In this document: piece by piece, positions 21,740 to 30,512 of the stretch
How positions within the stretch are numbered: position 1 is the stretch's first letter
Layout of the letters: every line of letters starts with the position of its first letter
Assembly (NCBI RefSeq): GCF_007997085.1
Contig: NZ_VORR01000007.1
Span: 1-64,000, forward strand
Direction of reading: 5' to 3'
Length of the DNA: 64,000 nt
Origin: Polaribacter sp. IC066
GTDB taxonomy: Bacteria > Bacteroidota > Bacteroidia > Flavobacteriales > Flavobacteriaceae
The notes under the pieces: model-generated
The model's database searches: none
What the model was told of the DNA's origin: nothing
Seen by the model: only the letters and a program-made list of their open reading frames with translations
Made by a program: the position numbers and the translations under genes

Positions 21740-24655
21740 ATGCTAAAACAATTACTTATTACTTTTCTTTTCTTTTTCTTTATTTTTTCAGGAAAAATAA
21801 ACGGACAACAAAAAACTACAACCCAAATTAAACAATTGATAGAAGCTTTTAAAAGTGATATTAGAGGTCCTTATTATAGAATAAAATGGTTCTGTAAAGA
21901 TGGCAGCACTAGAGTTGCTAAAGATCCTTGTCCTGACGAAATTGGCGGCGGAATACAACATGCTAGCTTCAAAGAATCTGCTTTACTATTAAGAAAAACG
22001 AATCATTTATTTTTTGGCGAAATTTTAGCAGATACAAAAACAGATGATTTTTTAGACGCCTCTAATCATTACAGCAGATTAAAACAATATCAATTTGGTA
22101 AATATTTAGCCAGTATAGATGATGGTTGGGTTTTAAGAAAAGGACAATATTATAGAGGCGCTATTCAATCAGAAGATGAAGAAGCTTGGGGTAAAGATTT
22201 TTTTGAAAATATCTTAAAAAATGAAAAACTATTAAAATCTCATTTCTATTTAATAAGACAAGCTCTAAAAGATATTCCGCATAATGGCGATACCAATTTA
22301 GGACAGTTAATGAGAAGCGAATCTAAAATTTTAGCAGAGAACATTTCTAGTTTTATGGATGTTAGAATTAAAATTCATGGAAACCCGCAAAAATCTGATA
22401 TCATTTTAGTAAACGCCTTTTTAAGTAAAAATAATGCGACACTCTCTAATAAAGAAGTAAAAGACATCACTAAATTATTAGTGACTATGGAGCTTTTTTA
22501 TGCGCCGTTAAACCTAAAAAAAATAGAGAATGAGTTGATAAACTTAAAGGGAAATAATGCTGTTTTAGAAGAAATTAAAAGTTTTTCTAAAAGCTTTACA
22601 AAAGATAATTCATCACAAAAAATAGTGCAAAATTTAGCAAGTATATTAGCTAATATTCGCAGCAATATAACCGATTTTAAAACATCTAAAGACAAATTAC
22701 AGATTTTAGATATAAGTAATCAACTAGAGAATTTATTACTCATAGAAACTCAAAATTGGGAAACTACAACATTAATTGAAACAGTTCAGAAAATAGAGAC
22801 ACTTACTAGCGCTTCATTTGGCTCAGGTCTTTTAGAATACAGGGAGTACAACACTATAAAGCAAAACTTTAAAACTTTTACAAGCAAAGAAAAAGTAACT
22901 GTTGGCGAACTGACCGAATTATTAACAATTTCTAGAAGTATTGTTGAATGGAGTGCCTCGTTAATCAAAGCCAATTATAATGAAGATGTTTTAAACTACA
23001 CTAAATTTGAGCCTTTAACATACGGTTTTATTGATGATCGAGTTCGTAATAGTGTTGCCTTAAGTTTGGGTGAAACCGTAAGCAAAATGGGCGCTTTTGT
23101 AGCTAAAACAGCAAATATTAATAACAATGTAATGTCTATTGAAAATCAAAGTGCTATTCGGGGTTTAAACCCAGGCTATGCTTTTGGAGAATTAGTAGTA
23201 GTTGATGGCAATCCGGATGAAATAGAAGTAAACACCAACAAAATATATATTTTTCAAAATCCGCCATCAGATTTAAAACCTGTTGCAGGTATTATGACGG
23301 TTTCTGAAGGTAATTTAGTTTCTCATGTGCAGTTATTAGCAAGAAATTTAGGAATTCCGAATGCCGCATTATCAAATGCTAATTTAATGGCTTTAAAAAA
23401 GTTCAATGGTAAAAAAGTGTTTTATGCAGTTTCTCATAAAGGAAATGTAATTTTAAAAGCAGCGAACAATATGACTGGCGAAGAACAAAAACTTTTTGAA
23501 AAAAAAGAGCGCAATCAAAATATGATTGAAGTACCTGTAAAAGACATCCGTTTAGAAGTTTCTAAAGTGATAAACATGCGCAATGTAAATGCCAAAGATT
23601 CAGGAAAATTATGTGGACCAAAAGCGGCTAATTTAGGCGAGTTAAAACAACTTTTTCCGGATCACGTTGTAGAAGGTTTAATTATTCCTTTTGGGGTTTT
23701 TAAAGCACATATGAATTTGCAAATGCCAGACGAAAACAAAACCTATTGGCAGTATTTAAGCGATGCTTTTAAAGAAGCAGATACTAAAAAGAAAATGGGT
23801 ACCTCTGAAGAAGTTATAGAAAATTACGTATTAATTTCTTTAGAAAAACTGCACAAAGCAATCTTAAAAATTCAATTAAATACAGATTTTGTAAGTGATT
23901 TAAAAAGCAATTTTCAGTCGGCTTTTAAAAACGATATGGGTCAAATTCCTGTTTTTTTAAGAAGTGATACCAACATGGAAGATCTAAAAGAGTTTACAGG
24001 TGCTGGTTTAAACTTAACCTTATTTAATATTAAGGATGAAAATAAAATTTTAGAAGGCATTAAAAGAGTTTGGGCTTCGGCGTATACAGAACGTAGTTTT
24101 AAATGGAGACAAAAATATTTATTGAATCCAGAAAATGTATATCCTTCAATTTTGATTATTCCAAGTGTAGATGTAGACTATTCTGGAGTACTCATTACAA
24201 AAGGGATTAATACGGGTACAGAAGACGATTTAACAGTTGCTTTCTCTAGAGGTGCTGGTGGTGCAGTAGACGGCCAATCTGCAGAAACCAGACTCATCAC
24301 CAAAAATGAAAACTTTTTATTGGCACCAGCAAGGCAAGCAGATTATATTCGATTGCCAGATACAGGAGGAACAAAAAAATACTTTACATCTTTTGAAAAT
24401 GAAATATTAAATGAAGGAAATATCAATGATATTAGAAAAATTGCAAAAGAAATAAGAAAAAGAATAGGCGAAAAATCAGACAATAAAAGTCAAGCTTTTG
24501 ATGTAGAACTTGGTTTTGAAAATAACAAACTGTGGTTGTTTCAAATAAGGCCCTTTGTAGAAAATAAACAAGCCAAAAGTTCTGAATATTTAAATTCAAT
24601 TTCACCAAAAGTAGCGAACGATAAAAAAATAAATAGTACCGAAAAAATAGAGTAA
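21740..24655 (+). CDS. Exported glucan-water-dikinase-like phosphohistidine/ATP-grasp protein
   Basis: About 971 residues from the ATG at 21740, where a clear Sec signal starts (MLKQLLITFLFFFFIFSGKINGQQ). Residues 30-480 are mostly helical and unidentified. A swivelling phosphohistidine domain at about 485-600 carries VSHVQLLARNLGIP with His529. A full PPDK-N ATP-grasp domain follows, with CGPKAANLGEL near 635, RSDTNMEDL from Arg741, VWASAYTERSFKWRQ near 775, SGVLITKG near 813 and LWLFQIRPF near 940. The His-then-ATP order and the SHV-x3-ARN and RSDTN-EDL words match alpha-glucan water dikinase, not PEP synthase. Such enzymes put the beta-phosphate of ATP on an acceptor through phosphohistidine. 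A signal peptide on an ATP-dependent enzyme is odd. The stop overlaps the next ATG. Confidence 0.85.
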   Translation: MLKQLLITFLFFFFIFSGKINGQQKTTTQIKQLIEAFKSDIRGPYYRIKWFCKDGSTRVAKDPCPDEIGGGIQHASFKESALLLRKTNHLFFGEILADTKTDDFLDASNHYSRLKQYQFGKYLASIDDGWVLRKGQYYRGAIQSEDEEAWGKDFFENILKNEKLLKSHFYLIRQALKDIPHNGDTNLGQLMRSESKILAENISSFMDVRIKIHGNPQKSDIILVNAFLSKNNATLSNKEVKDITKLLVTMELFYAPLNLKKIENELINLKGNNAVLEEIKSFSKSFTKDNSSQKIVQNLASILANIRSNITDFKTSKDKLQILDISNQLENLLLIETQNWETTTLIETVQKIETLTSASFGSGLLEYREYNTIKQNFKTFTSKEKVTVGELTELLTISRSIVEWSASLIKANYNEDVLNYTKFEPLTYGFIDDRVRNSVALSLGETVSKMGAFVAKTANINNNVMSIENQSAIRGLNPGYAFGELVVVDGNPDEIEVNTNKIYIFQNPPSDLKPVAGIMTVSEGNLVSHVQLLARNLGIPNAALSNANLMALKKFNGKKVFYAVSHKGNVILKAANNMTGEEQKLFEKKERNQNMIEVPVKDIRLEVSKVINMRNVNAKDSGKLCGPKAANLGELKQLFPDHVVEGLIIPFGVFKAHMNLQMPDENKTYWQYLSDAFKEADTKKKMGTSEEVIENYVLISLEKLHKAILKIQLNTDFVSDLKSNFQSAFKNDMGQIPVFLRSDTNMEDLKEFTGAGLNLTLFNIKDENKILEGIKRVWASAYTERSFKWRQKYLLNPENVYPSILIIPSVDVDYSGVLITKGINTGTEDDLTVAFSRGAGGAVDGQSAETRLITKNENFLLAPARQADYIRLPDTGGTKKYFTSFENEILNEGNINDIRKIAKEIRKRIGEKSDNKSQAFDVELGFENNKLWLFQIRPFVENKQAKSSEYLNSISPKVANDKKINSTEKIE

Positions 24656-25962
24656 TGAAGAAAAAATATATTTTAATAATTACCTGTATCGTACTTTCTT
24701 TAGGGTTTGTAAAATACCCAATAGATGGGTATGAATATTCTGGAATTAAAAGATTGTATCAAATAAGAAAGATGCAATTAGATAGCATAAAATATGGCAG
24801 AATACCTGCTGGAGCTTATAAAAAATTACGCGACATTCAACTAAACCTCACGAATAAAACCACAGATAGCATCCATGATTTATTAATTGCAGATGTTAAT
24901 TTTGAGCGAAAAATTAAGCAAATTACACCCGAAGGAAATTTCTCTTTTGCAGTGATGGATATGAGTAAGCCAGATAATTTACGGTATGCCTCTCATCGAG
25001 AAAATGTAGGCTATCAGCCAGGAAGTGTTGCTAAAATTGCCGTATTATTAGCCGTGTTTGATCAACTTCAAAAACTATGTCCGGATTCTTATGAAGACAG
25101 AGTTAGTTATTTAAAAAACATAAGAGTTACTAGCAGATATTGGGGTTTAGGAGACGAGCACACCATACCAATTTATGATATTGAAAAAAATAAATTAATC
25201 AAAAGACAAGTAGTTGCGAATGATGAATTTTCACTTTTTGAGTGGTTAGATCATATGGTTTCTGTGAGTAATAATGGCGCAGCAAGTATCATGTATAGAG
25301 AGGCTATTTTAATGGCTGCTTTTGGGCAAGAGTACTTTTCTTTAGATGCTGAAAAAGCAGAAAATTATTTTAAAAATACACCGAGAAATGTGTTAACCAA
25401 TTTAGCAAATACCGTTGTAAATGAACCTTTGAGAAAATTAGGTATTGCAGAAGATGAATATAGGCTTGGAGGAATGTTTACAAGAGGTCCTGAAAAATAT
25501 GTGGGTAGAAAAGGGGGCAGTATCGGAACCACAAAAGGACTAATGAAATTTTTAGTAAAACTAGAGCAAGGAAAAGCCGTTGATAAAGAATCTAGTTTAG
25601 AGATGAAGCGTTTGCTGTATATGACCGATAGAAGAATTAGATATGCAAAATCGCCAAGGTTAGACAACGCTGCAGTATATTTTAAATCTGGAAGTTTATA
25701 TAAATGTGATAAAACAAAAAACCCAAATTGTGCAAAATACGCTGGAAATGTGTTTAACTTTATGAACTCTATAATTATTGTAGAGCACCCAAATGGTATA
25801 AAATATATTGTTTGTTTAATGAGTAATGTTTTAAACAAAAACTCTGCGGGTGCGCACTTGTACTTGGCTAGCAAAATTGATGATCTTATTAATGTTAAAG
25901 AAAACATTAAAAAATCAGAAATTAAAGAGATTGATTATAAAGATGAGAAAGACACTAACTAA
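24655..25962 (+). CDS. Exported serine hydrolase, class A beta-lactamase fold
   Basis: A 435-residue protein with an N-terminal signal or anchor (residues 4-20). It has the three active-site boxes of the penicillin-recognising fold: SVAK (in YQPGSVAKIAVLLAVFDQL, near residue 124), SNN (VSVSNNGAAS, near residue 204) and KSG (YFKSGSLY, near residue 342). A typical resistance-type omega-loop ExxLN is not apparent, so a cell-wall or other hydrolase is likelier than a true beta-lactamase. It overlaps the dikinase gene (TAATG), so both are one translational unit. Its stop codon overlaps that of the opposite-strand gene. A second, shorter hydrolase of the same fold lies at 28.8-29.7 kb. Confidence 0.8.
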   Translation: MKKKYILIITCIVLSLGFVKYPIDGYEYSGIKRLYQIRKMQLDSIKYGRIPAGAYKKLRDIQLNLTNKTTDSIHDLLIADVNFERKIKQITPEGNFSFAVMDMSKPDNLRYASHRENVGYQPGSVAKIAVLLAVFDQLQKLCPDSYEDRVSYLKNIRVTSRYWGLGDEHTIPIYDIEKNKLIKRQVVANDEFSLFEWLDHMVSVSNNGAASIMYREAILMAAFGQEYFSLDAEKAENYFKNTPRNVLTNLANTVVNEPLRKLGIAEDEYRLGGMFTRGPEKYVGRKGGSIGTTKGLMKFLVKLEQGKAVDKESSLEMKRLLYMTDRRIRYAKSPRLDNAAVYFKSGSLYKCDKTKNPNCAKYAGNVFNFMNSIIIVEHPNGIKYIVCLMSNVLNKNSAGAHLYLASKIDDLINVKENIKKSEIKEIDYKDEKDTN

Positions 25963-28787
25963 CCTTGATAAGATATTAATTTTTGATGCGTACTTGTTGC
26001 CAATTCTTTAACTTCACTATTTTTAAATTTACTTAAAGGTAAAAGTAAAGAGATGTACGCTTTGTTTTTTGATAGACCAATATATTTTATAACAAGAATT
26101 TTTAAATGAGACCCGCCCATTTCCATGACTCTTAACAAGTACTTTTCTTCGGTAAGCAATTCAAAATCGATGGTTTTAGAGCTAAAATGGGCATCATTAA
26201 CTACATAATTTTCTATTAGGGGCAATACGCTCATTTTAATTTTACTCTCTAAAATGTTGTCTAAAAATTCTAAAGAATTTATTCTAGCTTCTTTAATTTC
26301 GCTTTTAATACCCACAAACGTCATGCTAATATCTTCTTCGTTATAAATTAAACTTAATAAGTTAAAAATACATTTTAAATTATTTTCTAATAATTCTTCT
26401 AAAGAAATTATAATTTGTTTGCGGGCATTAAATATAAGTTTGTTGCTGACTACTGTTTCGCTTTCTATTTCTGCAGAAACCACACTTTGTATCGAATTAA
26501 TAATTTCTAATGTTTTTTTGTAATACTTACTCTCTTTTACAATTTTAGTTTTAATGATGCGTGCACCAACTTGTATATTATCATTATTTTTTCTTAATTT
26601 TTTGAGTGATACCGATGCTTCTAAACGTGTTATCGCATTTTTACTACGTAAAAGTTTTAATAAAATTTTTGCCGCTTGGTCATTATTAAAGGATTCAATT
26701 ACTTTGGGTATGTATTTTCTTATAGAACGTTTCAATTCATTATTTTTCTCTATTTGTAAAATACTGTCCATAATTTTTGGTCCATATTCTTTGAGTGCTT
26801 TGATCGCCTTTTTTCGATGCTTTCTATTTTCTAAAAGATCGAGTAAATCATTGATAAATACTTCATCTGATGCAATGCCTGCGGCAATCGTTGCCGACTT
26901 CGCAATAGCGCCAGACTCGCTTTTAAGATGTATTTGTATATAGATATAATAAGGGCTTAACCTAGCAAGCGCAATACTAATTAATAACGTTGATAGAATT
27001 TCTTTTTTAGTGTGAATGTCTTCTGATGTTAAAATCGGAATTTCACGTTCTAATCGATCTATCAAATGATATTGTTCTGCTAATCTTGCGTTATTAGAAC
27101 TTACTTTGGCCAAAGAAAGTAAAGCACCATTGCGTATTATCTCTTCTTGATGGTCTAAATACTTTTTAAAAAATAAAGTTTCTGTGGTAGGTGTATGTCT
27201 TAAAACATAATTTAAAGCAATATTTACTAAAAAAGGATCTTTCTCAAAAACTAATGTTTCTATTTTTTCTAAAATATCTAAATTCTCAAAAGCATCAAGA
27301 TTTTTGATAGCTTTTGCTTTTATTTTATTTGAAGGATGGTCTAACAATTTTATAATTCTAGGACTAAAAGCAGTTTGCTTATACTCTTTTAATCTATTTA
27401 ACATATTTAAAATAGCTGTTTCATCTCCGTTTTCTAAAATGTTTTTCACATCAGAAATCGTGTTTTCTTCTCTTAATTTTTTATTGCTTTTTGTATCCGA
27501 AAAAAGAGAATTTTTTATATTTAATTTAAAAGAATTAAAGTAAGCCTCTCTTAATCGGTAAATAAATAAAATCCAAATAAATGTAAAAAGTAAAATAATA
27601 ACAGTGATATACGTTGAATCTAAATCTAATTTTTTTATTAAAAAAATCAACAGAAATCCGGCAAAACCAGCAGCTATACTATCTACAACAACATCTATAT
27701 AAGATTTTGCTTGATTTTTTTCTAATAAAGGAATTGGCATTATAGAAAGCTCTACAGCCGCTTTATTTAAAGACTGTTTTGCACTACCATCTATTCCTTT
27801 TATCAACACTAAAACCCACAATTCAGGAAATGTTAAAAATAATAAACCGCCCAAAGCAATACTTAATGGTAATATTAATAAAGTAGAGGAAACCCCTAAT
27901 CTGGTTAAGACTCGATTGGTAAAAAAAAGTTGAATTACTAGCGCAACCACATTAAAAGTAGAAAACCAGAAACCAAAAAAAGCCGCTAAATCATCTGGAT
28001 CTGATATTGCTTTATCGGCAAAATCACTAAACTGAAAATCTACTAGTTTTGCCACAATAACCCCAATACCTGTTATAGAGGCGATATATATTAAATGTTT
28101 CGATTTAGAAATAACACGTAAAGAAGAGTTTTCTAAACGTTCTTGATTCGAAATTACTTTTTTTCTTTTAAAGATAGTTAAATATTGAATTTTTAAAGTC
28201 CAAATACTTTTTAATATAGGAATACAAATTAAAAGGAATAGTGCTGCCAAAAAGATTGCAAATTCATTCCCAAAACTAGAAGCGATAATACTTGTTAAGT
28301 AGCCTCCAAAAATTCCGCCAGCAATAGCTCCTGCCCCAATAAAACCAAAATTTCTTCTTGCTTCTCTTGCATTAAAAACCATATTTGCCAATAACCAAAA
28401 TTGCGAAGTTGCAACCACGGCAAATAAGGAAATAAGTACATAATAAGCATAGAGAATCCAGTTATTTATAAATGTATATTTTAAGAAAACACCTAAAATA
28501 AAAAAACTTAAACTAAAAGTGATTAATGAAATTACTGCAACTCTAACTAAAGAAAAAACTCTGATTGCGCTATTGTAAAAATAGGAAGCTAAAACTGCCG
28601 TAACCGCTACTAATAAATATCCGAAAGGTAAATTTTCTGCACCTAAAGTAGATACAAAAAGGGCGTTTACGGTAGGTTTTACAATTAATAAAACGGTAAT
28701 GATTATAAAGATATACAAAAGCATTAAAAAAGAGATGCTCAGTTCGTCATCTCTTAATCCAAATGCGTTCATTATTAATTTTCTCAT
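25959..28787 (-). CDS. Npt/TLC nucleotide-transporter-like membrane protein fused to HEAT repeats
   Basis: A 942-residue two-part protein. Residues 10-420 hold about twelve hydrophobic helices with loops such as KPTVNALFVSTLGAENLPFGYLL, arranged like the ADP/ATP translocase (TLC, Npt1/Npt2) family of bacterial nucleotide carriers. Residues 440-940 are soluble alpha-hairpin repeats of HEAT type (for example HPSNKIKAKAIKNLDAFENLDIL and SKNAITRLEASVSLKKLRK). The assignment to nucleotide transport is by resemblance; a general MFS origin cannot be excluded. It converges on the upstream hydrolase gene with overlapping stops and lies 19 bases downstream of the second hydrolase gene on the same strand, so those two are co-transcribed. 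Confidence 0.7.
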   Translation of the reverse strand: MRKLIMNAFGLRDDELSISFLMLLYIFIIITVLLIVKPTVNALFVSTLGAENLPFGYLLVAVTAVLASYFYNSAIRVFSLVRVAVISLITFSLSFFILGVFLKYTFINNWILYAYYVLISLFAVVATSQFWLLANMVFNAREARRNFGFIGAGAIAGGIFGGYLTSIIASSFGNEFAIFLAALFLLICIPILKSIWTLKIQYLTIFKRKKVISNQERLENSSLRVISKSKHLIYIASITGIGVIVAKLVDFQFSDFADKAISDPDDLAAFFGFWFSTFNVVALVIQLFFTNRVLTRLGVSSTLLILPLSIALGGLLFLTFPELWVLVLIKGIDGSAKQSLNKAAVELSIMPIPLLEKNQAKSYIDVVVDSIAAGFAGFLLIFLIKKLDLDSTYITVIILLFTFIWILFIYRLREAYFNSFKLNIKNSLFSDTKSNKKLREENTISDVKNILENGDETAILNMLNRLKEYKQTAFSPRIIKLLDHPSNKIKAKAIKNLDAFENLDILEKIETLVFEKDPFLVNIALNYVLRHTPTTETLFFKKYLDHQEEIIRNGALLSLAKVSSNNARLAEQYHLIDRLEREIPILTSEDIHTKKEILSTLLISIALARLSPYYIYIQIHLKSESGAIAKSATIAAGIASDEVFINDLLDLLENRKHRKKAIKALKEYGPKIMDSILQIEKNNELKRSIRKYIPKVIESFNNDQAAKILLKLLRSKNAITRLEASVSLKKLRKNNDNIQVGARIIKTKIVKESKYYKKTLEIINSIQSVVSAEIESETVVSNKLIFNARKQIIISLEELLENNLKCIFNLLSLIYNEEDISMTFVGIKSEIKEARINSLEFLDNILESKIKMSVLPLIENYVVNDAHFSSKTIDFELLTEEKYLLRVMEMGGSHLKILVIKYIGLSKNKAYISLLLPLSKFKNSEVKELATSTHQKLISYQG

Positions 28788-28806
28788 AGCACTATTAACT
28801 CCCTAT

Positions 28807-29718
28807 TTATTTTAAACCTACCTTTTTAAGTACTTTTTCTAAAGGTCTTACTAAATTTCTAATAATTTGTTCTCCTGAATTGCTATCAATTAAAGCTACA
28901 ATAATATACTTTCTTTGAGGACCCCAAACCAAGGCAGAATCTGAATGGTAGTTTTTCCAAGAGCCAGATTTTCTATAAACGGTTGCCGTTGGTGCAATAA
29001 CATCTAACGTGTTTACAAATTTATGATGTAATTTTGGATCTTTTAAAATTTCTAGCATTTCTTTTGAGCGCTCTTCACTAATTAAATTACCGAGTGCTAA
29101 TTGATAGTAAAATCTACAAACTTGCCTTGCTGTTGCTGCATGACTTAATCCTTTCATAGGATCAGGATTTCTCTTACCAGCTGCCGCATATCGTTTACCA
29201 ACCCAAAGACCGCCGCCAGTCTCTTCATCATATAATTTAATTTTGGGTGATCTTAAAACCTCCTCTATTTTATCATAACCTAATCGATCAATCATTCTTG
29301 TAGATGCTTGATTGTTAGATTTACTAATCATCAACATTAAATCATTTTTAATTTCATCTGTATAGTCTAATTCGCCTTTATCAATGGCATCCATAGAAGC
29401 CAGAAGAATTGCAATTTTAGGCAAACTTGCTGCATACATCATAAAATCATCATTTAAACCTGCATATCTATAGTTTTTAGGATCACTTAAATCTACAATA
29501 CCAACCGACATTTTTTTACTGTCAATTAAACGTTTCCAAGTTTTATTTGAGTTAATTTCTTTTTTTAATATTGCTTTTAATTTTATATCTTCTATTTCTG
29601 AAATCGGATCTATCTCATTACCGTGCGCTATTGGTAAAGAATTTTGACCATAAATTAGTATTGAGAACAGTAATAAAGTGATTGCTAATACAGATTTTTT
29701 TATATTTTGTGAGTACAT
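28807..29718 (-). CDS. Exported serine hydrolase, class A beta-lactamase fold (second copy)
   Basis: A 303-residue protein with a Sec signal ending near YGQNS. Active-site boxes are SLPK (YAASLPKIAILLASMDAID, near residue 94), SNN (MISKSNNQASTRMIDRLG, near residue 133) and KSG (YRKSGSWKNYHSD, near residue 251). A GGGLWVGKRY segment lies near residue 168. It resembles uncharacterised serine hydrolases more than resistance enzymes. It heads a two-gene unit with the HEAT-fused transporter. Confidence 0.8.
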   Translation of the reverse strand: MYSQNIKKSVLAITLLLFSILIYGQNSLPIAHGNEIDPISEIEDIKLKAILKKEINSNKTWKRLIDSKKMSVGIVDLSDPKNYRYAGLNDDFMMYAASLPKIAILLASMDAIDKGELDYTDEIKNDLMLMISKSNNQASTRMIDRLGYDKIEEVLRSPKIKLYDEETGGGLWVGKRYAAAGKRNPDPMKGLSHAATARQVCRFYYQLALGNLISEERSKEMLEILKDPKLHHKFVNTLDVIAPTATVYRKSGSWKNYHSDSALVWGPQRKYIIVALIDSNSGEQIIRNLVRPLEKVLKKVGLK

Positions 29719-30461
29719 GATTTTTTTGTTTTTGGATAACTAATTAAGATAATAAAATTAAATTAATTACCAACAGATAAGTGTTAATTTTGTTCTAAAT
29801 TTTTGTTCAAAAACAACTTATTTTTATGAATACCCATTAGTGTCCGATTAAAAATAAGATAAGTTAATCAAACATTTTTAAATAAAGGGCTACAGTTGTT
29901 TTTAGAATTAATTCTAAAATTAAAAATGTATCCTTTTTTTTTATCTAATTTTAGGTTAGTTATAATCTAGTTTTGGCTCTTGGTGCTAAAAGCAAAGCAA
30001 TTTTGCATCATTTATCGGACAAGAATAAATGAATATGTACACGACCAATTTTTGTTTATTATAGTGCATTTCTTCTGAACTCCGAGGTGTTTTTGATAAA
30101 GTTTTATTCAAGTTTTGTTTGTTTTTAAGTTTTAAAGTTGATAAAATACATCCTGAATATACCTATAACTATTCAACTTTTATCAAACATCCGTTAGTTT
30201 GTATGGTTTTATCTTTTATTCGATAAAAATTTAAAAGCATCATTCCGTTTACAATTAATATTTTGCTTTCCCATCTCTAAAGGGTATTTTAGATCTATAT
30301 GTACTTTAAATAAAAAAGTAATTAATTGCTGAACTATGCATTCTAAAATATTTTTATCGCAAAATCAATAAGCTAAAAATCAATCTATTACTCCCACAAA
30401 CAGAGCTCTCACAATGCAGCATTTCATTTTTGGCACACTCTTTGGATTTCTTTTATTGAAA
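29719..30461. other. 700-base intergenic region holding a MITE-like element
   Basis: The stretch between the divergent genes contains the repeat at 29841-30021 (listed separately). The remainder is AT-rich without a convincing ORF. A frame opening at 30414 continues into the next gene, but its first 33 residues lack coding character and precede the signal peptide. Confidence 0.45.
29841..30021. mobile_element. MITE-like repeat, copy A (181 bp)
   Basis: Begins with TGTCCGAT and ends with ATCGGACA, so the ends are inverted copies. The right half shares a long block with copy B at 36883-37093 (TAGTTATAATC, then AGT-TTGG-TCTTGG and CTAAAAGC-AA-CAA). It contains no ORF. It fits a non-autonomous transposon end pair whose transposase is not in the window. 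Confidence 0.65.
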
Positions 30462-30500
30462 TGCGAAAGTCGAAAAGCAATTAGAGTAGACAGAACCCTT
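30462..30500 (+). promoter_or_regulatory. Conserved upstream element, copy 3 (diverged)
   Basis: AGTCGAAAAGCAATTAGAGTAGAC aligns with the core of copies 1 and 2 at 1190 and 3027. TTAGAGTAG ends 24 bases before the ATG at 30513, the same spacing as the other copies, although the distal TATNTTT box is not kept. Confidence 0.4.
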
Positions 30501-30512
30501 AAACCATACAAC

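Noticed and set aside
25365..25907. 180-codon open frame on the minus strand inside the serine hydrolase gene
   Set aside because: It is antisense to a gene with clear catalytic motifs, shows no family resemblance and has the leucine/serine/phenylalanine-rich composition usual for complementary frames of AT-rich genes.
24655..29718. True beta-lactamase resistance genes
   Set aside because: SxxK, SNN and KSG boxes are present, but a clear class A omega-loop ExxLN is not seen and the context is envelope metabolism, so resistance is not claimed.
30414..30512. N-terminal extension of the Arg-rich secreted protein
   Set aside because: The extension would bury the Sec signal peptide inside the protein and covers the conserved regulatory element.
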